DNA of 64,000 bases from Actinoplanes oblitus (lineage in GTDB: Bacteria > Actinomycetota > Actinomycetes > Mycobacteriales > Micromonosporaceae). Below are positions 53,728 to 62,043 of this stretch, one piece after another (within the stretch, counting starts at the first letter, position 1; the number at the start of each line of letters is the position of its first letter). The notes under the pieces were generated by a model, which saw only the letters and a program-made list of their open reading frames with translations, was not told where the DNA came from and did no database searches. Where the stretch lies: assembly GCF_030252345.1 (NCBI RefSeq), contig NZ_CP126980.1:8379501-8443500 (forward strand), given 5' to 3'. Position numbers and translations under genes: made by a program.

Positions 53728-54621
53728 TCAGAGCACGATGCCGGCCGCGGCGGCGTCCTGGCGAAGTTGGTTCAACTCGTCGTCGCTCGCGTCGACCAGT
53801 GGGGACCGGACCGGGCCGGCGGGCAGTCCGGACGCGTTCAGCCCGGCCTTCACCAGGATCGTCCCCGGGGACCGGAAGATGCCGGTGAACAGCGGCAAAG
53901 CCTGGCGGTGCAGGCGCAGCGCGGTGGCCGTGTCACCGGACTCGTACGCCTCGATCAGGCTTTTCGCCAGCACACCGGTGAAGTGCGAGGAGGTGCCGAC
54001 CAGGCCGACGCCGCCGATCGACAGCAGCGGCAGGGTGGCCGCGTCGTCGCCGGAGTAGAACGCCAGGTCGGTCCGGCTGAGCACCCACGAGCTGGCGATC
54101 AGGTCACCCTTGGCGTCCTTGACCGCGACGATCCGCTCGTGCTCGGCCAGCCGCACCAGAGTCTCGGTGGCGATCGCCGTGCCGGCCCGGTGCGGGATGT
54201 CGTAGGCCATGATCGGCAGGCCGGACGCGTCGGCCACCGCCAGGAAGTGCCGCAGCACGCCGGCCTGCGGGGGCTTGTTGTAATACGGCGTCACGACCAG
54301 CAGGCCGTGCGCGCCGGCTTTCTCCGCGGCGTGCGCCAGCTCGATGGTGTGCGCGGTGTTGTTGGTGCCGACCCCGGCGATCACCTTGGCCCGGTCGCCG
54401 ACGGCCTCCACCACGGCCCGCAGGAGCGTCTCCTTCTCCGCGTCGGTCGTGGTCGGGGACTCGCCGGTGGTGCCGCTGATCACGAGCGCGTCGTTGCGCT
54501 GCTCGTCGACGAGGTGGACGGCCAGGCGGGCCGCGCCCTCGGTGTCCAGGGAGCCGTCCGGGGTGAACGGTGTCACCATGGCGGTCAGCAGCCGGCCGAA
54601 GGGCCGCGGGTCGTGCGTCAT
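53728..54621 (-). CDS. dapA: 4-hydroxy-tetrahydrodipicolinate synthase
   Basis: First enzyme of the DAP/lysine branch: condenses pyruvate with aspartate semialdehyde. 297 aa TIM barrel: GTTGESPTTTDAEK, TPYYNKPPQ, the catalytic Tyr in AYDIPHRAG and the Schiff-base Lys in VAVKDAKGD. ATG 54621 is chosen over the longer frame because TAGGTT lies 7 nt upstream with no SD. dapB and dapF are elsewhere in the window. Followed by the RNase J gene. Confidence 0.97.
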   Translation of the reverse strand: MTHDPRPFGRLLTAMVTPFTPDGSLDTEGAARLAVHLVDEQRNDALVISGTTGESPTTTDAEKETLLRAVVEAVGDRAKVIAGVGTNNTAHTIELAHAAEKAGAHGLLVVTPYYNKPPQAGVLRHFLAVADASGLPIMAYDIPHRAGTAIATETLVRLAEHERIVAVKDAKGDLIASSWVLSRTDLAFYSGDDAATLPLLSIGGVGLVGTSSHFTGVLAKSLIEAYESGDTATALRLHRQALPLFTGIFRSPGTILVKAGLNASGLPAGPVRSPLVDASDDELNQLRQDAAAAGIVL

Positions 54622-54634
54622 ACCTGACAACCTA
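54619..54634 (-). promoter_or_regulatory. Leaderless-type -10 of dapA
   Basis: TAGGTT on the minus strand (54629-54634), 7 nt before ATG 54621. Confidence 0.5.
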
Positions 54635-54647
54635 TCGGACGCGCTCG

Positions 54648-55193
54648 TCACACGTAGAAAGCGGTGAACGGGGCCCAGGGGAGGTTACGCAGGATGCTCC
54701 AGACGCCCCAGACCGCCATGAATGTGATCATGACGGCCGGACTGATCGTGAGTTGCCGGATCCGCCACCCGAAGAGCTTGCGGCCGGCCCAGGACAGGTA
54801 CATGTACAGCAGGAACGGCACCGCGAAGACGAAGACGGCGTGGTGCCGGGCGGCCGCCGGCAGGTCGCCGTGCAGCAGGAACCACGCGGCGCGGGTGCCG
54901 CCGCAGCCCGGGCAGACGAAACCGGTGACATATTTCAGCAGGCAGGTGGGCTCGGCGCCGGCCTCGGCCCGGGTCGGGTCGGTGAGCAGGGTGTAACCCA
55001 CCGCGCCGCCCATGCAGGCCAGCACGGCCAGCGGGGCGAGCCAGGCCGGCGAGCGGGTGGCCAGCCGGTCGAAGAAACGGGTCAGCCGGTCCGGGTGGGC
55101 GGGCTGGTAGGCCCGATAGGCCGGCCAGTCCGGGGGCACCTGCGGGCCCTGCGTCGGCTGGCTCTCCAGCCAGGGCGGGAGGGCGGTGCTCAT
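54648..55193 (-). CDS. DUF2752 membrane protein
   Basis: 181 aa. Pro-rich N terminus, then three or four hydrophobic helices, with the family motif CPGCGGTRA after a Cys-containing loop (LLKYVTGFVCPGCGGTRAAWFLLHGD, the His in HGD). Likely an inner-membrane protein; the CxxCG motif hints at metal binding, but no function is known to me. ATG 55193 follows TACCGT by 7 nt, and the in-frame GTG 55202 overlaps that hexamer. It lies 26 nt before dapA. Confidence 0.88.
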   Translation of the reverse strand: MSTALPPWLESQPTQGPQVPPDWPAYRAYQPAHPDRLTRFFDRLATRSPAWLAPLAVLACMGGAVGYTLLTDPTRAEAGAEPTCLLKYVTGFVCPGCGGTRAAWFLLHGDLPAAARHHAVFVFAVPFLLYMYLSWAGRKLFGWRIRQLTISPAVMITFMAVWGVWSILRNLPWAPFTAFYV

Positions 55194-55206
55194 GGCCGTC
55201 ACGGTA
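55191..55206 (-). promoter_or_regulatory. Leaderless-type -10 of the DUF2752 gene
   Basis: TACCGT on the minus strand (55201-55206), 7 nt before ATG 55193. Confidence 0.45.
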
Positions 55207-55210
55207 CACC

Positions 55211-56428
55211 TCAGGGCGCTTTCAACGCCGCTGTCAGCGGGCCGGCGAAGTCACCCGCCGCCGGGGCCGCGATGGTGTCCAGCCCCAGCCAGCCGGCCAG
55301 CCGGCGCAGCTCGGCGGCCAGCGCCTCGGCGGTCTCGTCCTGGTCGGCGGACGGCTCCAGCCAGGCGGCCGGCACCTCCAGCACCCCGGTCTGCCGGTTC
55401 GCCTTGAGGTCGAGGCGGGCGGCGAACCGGTCGCCGAGCAGGAACGGCAGCACGTAGTAGCCGTAGAGCCGCTGCGGCTTGGGCACGTAGATCTCGATCC
55501 GGTACGTCATGTCGAAGAGCCGCTCGGTGCGCTCCCGCTGCCAGATCAACGGATCGAACGGGCTGATCAGGGTGGCCACGTCGACCCGGCGCGGCAGTTT
55601 CGCCTCGTGGTGCAGGTAGGCCACCGGTTTCCAGCCGGGGACGGCCACCGGGCGCAGCACACCCGCCTCGACCAGCTCGGCGATGGCGGCGCGGCACTCC
55701 CTGGTCGGCAGCCGGAAATAGTCGCGCAGCTCCGGCTCGGCGGCCACGCCCAGTGCCCGCGCGGAGAGCTCGACCAGGGCGCGGAAGGCATCCGCCGGCT
55801 CCGGGGTGGGCGCGTCGACGATGGCGGCCGGCAGCACCCGCTCGGTCAGGTCGTAACGCCTGGCGAAGGAGGTGGTGCGCTCCGCGGCGCTCACCTGGCC
55901 GGTGTAGAACAACCACTCCAGCGCCTGCTTGACCACCGACCAGTTCCACCCCCAGTGGTCCTTGCGGCGCGGCACGTCGTGCTCGATCTCGGCCGCGGTG
56001 AGCGGACCCCGGCCGCGGACCTCGTCGAGCACCCAGGCCACCAGGTCGGGCTGCTCGGCGGCGACCCGGCGCATGCCGCCCCAGGCCAGCTCGTGCGCCT
56101 TGGCCATCCGCCAGCGGAAAAGCGGCTGCAGGTCGACCCGGATCAGCGAGGCCTCGTGGCCCCAGAACTCGAACAGCTCCCGGGGCTTGCGATAGGCCGC
56201 GCGCTCCAGCAGGGCCGGCGGGTAGGGGCCGAGGCGGCTGTAGAGCGGCATGAAGTGGGCGCGACGCAACACGTTCACCGAGTCCATCTGGATCAGGTGC
56301 AGGCGGCGCAGCACCCGGCGCAGGTGGCGCAGGTCGGTGGCGCCGCCCGGCTTGGGATCGGTGAAACCCTGCGCGGCCAGGGTGACCCGGCGGGCCTGGG
56401 CGACGGAGAGCGTCTCGAGACTGGTCAT
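55211..56428 (-). CDS. YcaQ-type winged-helix DNA glycosylase (interstrand-crosslink repair)
   Basis: 405 aa, HTH_42 superfamily. Related enzymes (YcaQ/AlkX, AlkZ) remove crosslinked or alkylated bases. Segments: RRVLRRLHLIQMDSVNVLRRAHFMPLYSRLG in which the QMDSV pair is the expected catalytic area, ELFEFWGHEASLI, HWGWNWSVVKQALEWLFYTG, LISPFDPLIWQRERTERLF and the C-terminal YVLPFLLGDRFAARLDLK. ATG 56428 follows TAGTCT by 8 nt. Divergent from the first GNAT gene. Confidence 0.92.
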   Translation of the reverse strand: MTSLETLSVAQARRVTLAAQGFTDPKPGGATDLRHLRRVLRRLHLIQMDSVNVLRRAHFMPLYSRLGPYPPALLERAAYRKPRELFEFWGHEASLIRVDLQPLFRWRMAKAHELAWGGMRRVAAEQPDLVAWVLDEVRGRGPLTAAEIEHDVPRRKDHWGWNWSVVKQALEWLFYTGQVSAAERTTSFARRYDLTERVLPAAIVDAPTPEPADAFRALVELSARALGVAAEPELRDYFRLPTRECRAAIAELVEAGVLRPVAVPGWKPVAYLHHEAKLPRRVDVATLISPFDPLIWQRERTERLFDMTYRIEIYVPKPQRLYGYYVLPFLLGDRFAARLDLKANRQTGVLEVPAAWLEPSADQDETAEALAAELRRLAGWLGLDTIAAPAAGDFAGPLTAALKAP

Positions 56429-56442
56429 CGATCAGCAGACTA
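56426..56442 (-). promoter_or_regulatory. Leaderless-type -10 of the YcaQ-type gene
   Basis: TAGTCT on the minus strand (56437-56442), 8 nt before ATG 56428. Confidence 0.5.
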
Positions 56443-56469
56443 GGACAGGGGTATGACAGAGTTTCGCGG

Positions 56470-56973
56470 GTGGGGACCGTGATCCGGGCACAGACCGCGG
56501 ACGACATCGACGCGGTCGCCGCCGTGCACGTGCGCAGCACCCGGGCCGGCTATGCCGGCATCATGCCGGCCGGGCACCTCGCGGCCCTGGACCCGGCGGT
56601 CTTCGCCGCCCGGCGCCGCAGCGTGCTGGCCGAGAGCGACCGGCACACCCTGGTGGCCGAGCGGGACGGGCGGATCGTCGGCTTCGTCAGCTTCGGGCCG
56701 GACCGGGAGGTGGCGACGCTCGGCGAGCTCTACGCGATCTACGTGGCACCGGATGCGTGGGGCACCGAGGCGGGCCGGCTGCTCTTCGAGGCCGCGCGGG
56801 ACGCGCTGCGGGACCGGCACTACCCGGAGATGCGGTTGTGGGTGCTGGCCGCGAACGAGCGGGCCCGGCGGTTCTACGAGCGGGCCGGGATGACCACCGA
56901 CGGGGTGGCCGTGACACACCGCGCGGCGGCCGGGATCGAGCTGCCGAAGCTGCGCTACCGGCGTCCTCTGTAG
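56470..56973 (+). CDS. GNAT-family N-acetyltransferase (first of a pair)
   Basis: 167 aa. VIRAQTADDIDAVAAVHVRS..., the acetyl-CoA strand LYAIYVAPDAWGTEAGRLLFEAARDALR (a degenerate Q/RxxGxG/A loop, WGTEAG) and LWVLAANERARRFYERAGM. Starts are GTG 56470 or GTG 56479; the candidate -10 TATGAC at 56451-56456 does not decide. Substrate unknown. Adjacent to a second, divergent-in-sequence GNAT gene. Confidence 0.88.
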   Translation: MGTVIRAQTADDIDAVAAVHVRSTRAGYAGIMPAGHLAALDPAVFAARRRSVLAESDRHTLVAERDGRIVGFVSFGPDREVATLGELYAIYVAPDAWGTEAGRLLFEAARDALRDRHYPEMRLWVLAANERARRFYERAGMTTDGVAVTHRAAAGIELPKLRYRRPL

Positions 56974-56985
56974 GCTGCCGCCATG
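56971..56985 (+). promoter_or_regulatory. Leaderless-type -10 of the second GNAT gene
   Basis: TAGGCT at 56971-56976 overlaps the TAG stop of the first GNAT gene; 6 nt then ATG 56983. Confidence 0.45.
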
Positions 56986-57552
56986 GCTCTCGGCTTCGTC
57001 CGTACCGCGCGTCCCGAGGACGCCCCGGAGATCGCTCGCATCCAGCTGACCACCTGGCGCAGCGCGTATCGGCGCATGTTCCCGGCGCACGTGCTGGCCC
57101 AGCTCGACGAGGGGATGCTCGCCGCGGGCTGGGCCGAGGCGGTCACCGCCCCGCCGTCGCCGCGGCACCGGGTGCTGATCGCTGTCGAGCAGGGGGAGAC
57201 CGCCGAGCACGTGGTCGGCTTCGCGGCCGCCGGGCCGGCCGACGAGCAGGCCCTGGCACCCGAGGAGCCGCCGCTGCCGCCCTCGGTCGCGGCGGTCACC
57301 GACCTGCTGGTCGAGCCGCGCTGGGGTCGCCGCGGGCACGGCAGCCGGCTGCTCGCCGCCGCCGTCGACCTGTGGCGCGAGGACGGCTTCACCTCGGCCG
57401 TGGCCTGGGCTTACGACTCGGACGCGGTGATGCGGAAGTTCCTGGGATCGGCGGGCTGGGAGCCGGACGGCGCGGGCCGCGCCCTGGACGTCGAGGACCT
57501 GCTGGTCCCCCAGTTGCGCCTGCACGTCGACCTCACCCCGGTGAGCGTCTGA
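56983..57552 (+). CDS. GNAT-family N-acetyltransferase (second of a pair)
   Basis: 189 aa. FVRTARPEDAPEIARIQLTTWRSAYRRMFP, then DLLVEPRWGRRGHGSRLLAAAVDLW with the RxxGxG/A acetyl-CoA loop (RRGHGS) and AWAYDSDAVMRKFLGSAGWEPDG. The N-terminal TWRSAYRRMFP resembles that of the first GNAT (STRAGYAGIMP), so the two may be an ancient duplication. Substrate unknown. Followed by a long non-coding stretch. Confidence 0.9.
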   Translation: MALGFVRTARPEDAPEIARIQLTTWRSAYRRMFPAHVLAQLDEGMLAAGWAEAVTAPPSPRHRVLIAVEQGETAEHVVGFAAAGPADEQALAPEEPPLPPSVAAVTDLLVEPRWGRRGHGSRLLAAAVDLWREDGFTSAVAWAYDSDAVMRKFLGSAGWEPDGAGRALDVEDLLVPQLRLHVDLTPVSV

Positions 57553-57580
57553 GAGGCAGCGGCTCGCCCGGGACGTTGAC

Positions 57581-57716
57581 GGCAGTCGCGCTCACGGCCG
57601 TTCCGCATGCTGGCGGCAGTGGCGCTGATGGCCGTTCCGCATGCTGGCGGCAGTGGCGCTGATGGCCGTTCCGCATGCTGGTGGCAGTGGCGCTCCCGGC
57701 CGTTCCGCGCGCAATC
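57581..57716. repeat. 34-bp tandem repeat, four copies
   Basis: Units start at 57581, 57615, 57649 and 57683. The inner two differ at one base (TGGC/TGGT end), while the outer two are more divergent. Core GGCAGTGGCGCTGATGGCCG. A fifth degenerate trace follows. 34 is not a multiple of three, against coding. Confidence 0.9.
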
Positions 57717-57830
57717 GTGCTCACCCGCCCGCTCCGCACGCTGACCGCAGCCGCGCTCACGGCCCGCCCTCCCTAGGGGGATCCCCCTCGGACAGTGTGA
57801 CGGATTCCGGAGTGGCTCGGCGGGAGGGCT

Positions 57831-57839
57831 GTGGATAAC
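57831..57839 (-). other. Perfect DnaA-box sequence
   Basis: TGTGGATAA on the plus strand, which is TTATCCACA on the minus strand. A single site between the two repeat arrays. Confidence 0.45.
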
Positions 57840-58160
57840 CCGGATGGGTGCGTTTCCTCCGGAGGAGATCGTCGAGGCGACTCGTCCCCGTAAGCCGAGG
57901 TCCGCTGCTCGTCGGCGCTGCCGCCGGTAGCGGTATTCGCCGGCTCTGGTTGCGGTGTGTGCTGGCCGCGGTTGCGCCCCGGGCCAGGGGTGCCGCAGCC
58001 GCGGTCGCGGCTGCCGCTGCCATCCGCCGATGATCACGGTCAATGCGGGTCTGCGGCCGGTCATGGTCCGCGGTCCGCTCCGGGCCGTGGTCCGCTTTCC
58101 GGTACGCCCGCAGCACCCAGTCCCGAGTAACCAACCCCGCCCCGTCAAGATCAGTCCCGG

Positions 58161-58536
58161 CTGGCCGTGACGGTGGTATCCGGAGTGCTGACACCACCAT
58201 GAACGCCAGCCCCGAGATCCGAGCTGGCCGTGACGGTGGTATCCGGGGTGCTGACACCACCATGAACGCCAGCCCCGAGATCCGAGCTGGCCGTGACGGT
58301 GGCATCCGGGGTGCTGACACCACCACGAACGCCAGCCCCGAGATCCGAGCTGGCCGTGACGGTGGCATCCAGGGCACGGACACCACCACGAACGCCAGCC
58401 CCCACACCCTGGCTGGCCGCGACGGTGGCATCCACGGCACGGACACCACCACGAACGCCAGCCGCGAGACCCGGCTGGCCGTGACGGTGGCATCCGGGGT
58501 GCTGACACCACCATGAGCGCCAGCCACGGTTTTCTG
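58161..58536. repeat. 63-bp tandem repeat, six copies
   Basis: Units begin CTGGCCGTGACGG at 58161, 58224, 58287, 58350, 58413 and about 58475, period 63 (one 62). Copies 2 and 3 are almost identical; the GTGCTGACACC part alternates with GCACGGACACC in copies 4 and 5. The period keeps frame, so long repetitive open frames exist on both strands, but no SD or typical codon pattern supports them. Confidence 0.9.
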
Positions 58537-58857
58537 GCTTGCGCTGGCCGGGGCCGGCACCGCCCTGGGCATCAGTGGACCGCGACCCGAACCGCGTGCC
58601 GTGGCGACCAGCCACCGGCCGCAGGGGCGGCCACCGACCCGGGGGACCACCGACCACGGGGGCGGCCGCGACGGTGGCCGACAAGCCCCGCGGCTGGCAC
58701 GCCCACGACCGCTACCAGCCACCGAGCGCGATGACGCGACATCCGCAGCTTGCCGGAGCCGGTCAGCGGTGCCGCCCTATGCGCCCCGGCCAGCAAGGAC
58801 ACGAACCGGCCAGGCGCGCTCGCCGGCCCACGCGGTGACGCGGACGACGGGGTTTCG

Positions 58858-58972
58858 GTGACCACCCGCGGACAGTGCAGGGCGGGCTGATCGTTCTGGA
58901 CGCGCAGCGGCCAGATCAGCCCGCCCGGCCCGCGCGGGAGCATGCGATCCGCACCACAGCGGACGCGCGTAA
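58858..58972 (-). repeat. Dispersed structured 3' element, copy 4
   Basis: On the plus strand GGGCGGGCTGATC (58880-58892) pairs perfectly with GATCAGCCCGCCC (58914-58926) around 21 nt. The minus-strand loop is TGGCCGCTGCGCGTCCAGAAC. Starts about 33 nt after the dapB stop, in dapB orientation. Confidence 0.85.
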
Positions 58973-59004
58973 ATGAAGATCTTGAAAGGAGGTGCGGGCC
59001 GGGA

Positions 59005-60694
<1,690 letters not shown>

Positions 60695-60697
<3 letters not shown>

Positions 60698-60711
60698 GGG
60701 TCCCAAGGTTA
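60695..60711 (-). promoter_or_regulatory. Leaderless-type -10 of the PAP2 gene
   Basis: TAACCT on the minus strand (60706-60711), 8 nt before GTG 60697; overlaps the pepR stop. Confidence 0.5.
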
Positions 60712-62043
60712 ACCAGGGGGAAACGCGCCCTCGTCGAACGGCCCCACCACTGCCAGGGAGTGTCGATGTGCGAGGAGGTCGGCGGCGACCCGGCCGACAT
60801 CGGCGACGGTCACCGCGTCCACCCGGCCGAGCAGCTCGTCCACGCCCATGAGATGGCCGTGCAGCAGCTCCGACTTGGCCAGCCGGCTCATCCGGGAGCC
60901 GGTGTCCTCCAGGCCCAGGACGTACGACCCCTTGACCATGCCCTTGCCCCGGACCAGTTCCTCGGCGGTGATCCCGCTCTCCGCCACCCGTGCGAGCTCG
61001 GTGCGGATCAGGTCGAGCACCTCGCCGGCCTTGCCCGGGGCACAGCCGGCGTAGACGCCGAACAGGCCGGAGTCGGCGTACTGGGCGGCGTACGAGTACA
61101 CCGAGTAGGCCAGGCCCCGCTTCTCCCGGATCTCCTGGAAGAGACGGCTGGACATGCCGCCGCCGAGGATGTTGTTGAGCACGCCCATGGCGAAGCGGCG
61201 TTCGTCGTACCGGCTCAGGCCGGGACCGCCGAGCACGATGTGCGCCTGCTCGGTGTCCCGGTGCAGCACCACGGTGTGCGCTTTCTGCACCCGGACCCGC
61301 TTGTCGCCGTCCCGCGGCCCGGCGGGCGCGGCGGTACCGGTGTCCAGCGGGCTGCCGGCCAGCGCCTTGCGCACCAGCCGGACCACCGTGGCGTGGTCCA
61401 GGTTGCCGGCCGCCGCGATCACGATCTCCGGCGGCTGGTACCGCTTCCGGTAGAAGTTGTTGATCTGGTTCCGGGTCATCGGGGTGACCGACTCCGGGCT
61501 GCCCGAGATCAGCCGGCCCAGCGGGTGGTTGCCGTAGATCGCCTCGGCGAAGACGTCGTGCACCTCGTCGCCCGGCTCGTCCTCGTGCATGGCGATCTCC
61601 TCGAGGATCACGCCACGTTCGGTCTCCACGTCCGCCGGGTCGAGGATCGAGTCGGCCACCGCGTCCACCAGCACGTCCACCGCGAGCGGCAGGTCGGCGT
61701 CGAGCACCCGCGCGTAGTAGCAGGTGTATTCCTTGGTGGTGAAGGCGTTGGTCTCGCCGCCCACCGCCTCGATCTGCGCGGAGATCTCCAGCGCGGTGCG
61801 CTTGTGGGTGCCCTTGAAGAGCAGGTGCTCCAGGAAGTGCGAGGCGCCGGACATGGCCGGGGTCTCGTCCCGGGAACCGATACCGACCCAGACGCCCAAC
61901 GCGGCGCTGCGGGTGGTCGGGATCGCCTCGGTGATGATGCGCAGGCCGCTGGGCAGGACGGTCTTCTTCACGCCGTCCTGCAGCGTCGTGGTAAGGGAAC
62001 GGGCCGGCCGCGAGGCCGGCCCGTTCACACTCTGCGAGATCAC
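60709..62043 (-). CDS. pepR: M16-family zinc protease (PepR)
   Basis: 444 aa processing-protease-like metallopeptidase. Inverted zinc motif HFLEH in SGASHFLEHLLFKGT with the downstream Glu in ERGVILEEIAMHEDEP. The second half has NILGGGMSSRLFQEIREKRGLAYSVYS, the M16 substrate-binding pair. GTG 62043 follows the pnp stop directly (TAAGTG); no SD, so probably read by coupling with pnp. The pnp-pepR order is conserved in actinobacteria. Confidence 0.95.
   Translation of the reverse strand: MISQSVNGPASRPARSLTTTLQDGVKKTVLPSGLRIITEAIPTTRSAALGVWVGIGSRDETPAMSGASHFLEHLLFKGTHKRTALEISAQIEAVGGETNAFTTKEYTCYYARVLDADLPLAVDVLVDAVADSILDPADVETERGVILEEIAMHEDEPGDEVHDVFAEAIYGNHPLGRLISGSPESVTPMTRNQINNFYRKRYQPPEIVIAAAGNLDHATVVRLVRKALAGSPLDTGTAAPAGPRDGDKRVRVQKAHTVVLHRDTEQAHIVLGGPGLSRYDERRFAMGVLNNILGGGMSSRLFQEIREKRGLAYSVYSYAAQYADSGLFGVYAGCAPGKAGEVLDLIRTELARVAESGITAEELVRGKGMVKGSYVLGLEDTGSRMSRLAKSELLHGHLMGVDELLGRVDAVTVADVGRVAADLLAHRHSLAVVGPFDEGAFPPG

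Larger units (their letters stand above)
57553..58857. other. 1.3-kb non-coding region with minisatellites
   Basis: No gene that I can support. It holds a 34-bp array, a DnaA-box match, a spacer of about 300 bp with CGG-rich sequence, and a 63-bp array. Open frames on both strands are products of the repeats. Copy 4 of the dispersed element follows on its right. Confidence 0.65.

Noticed and set aside
58161..58536. 63-bp repeats as a CRISPR array
   Set aside because: The units are head-to-tail without unique spacers and no cas gene is nearby.
57757..58722. 321-codon minus-strand open frame (and a 157-codon plus-strand frame at 58043-58516) over the 63-bp repeats
   Set aside because: Both are translations of the tandem array; there is no SD or leaderless -10 at the starts, and repeat copies do not show synonymous bias.
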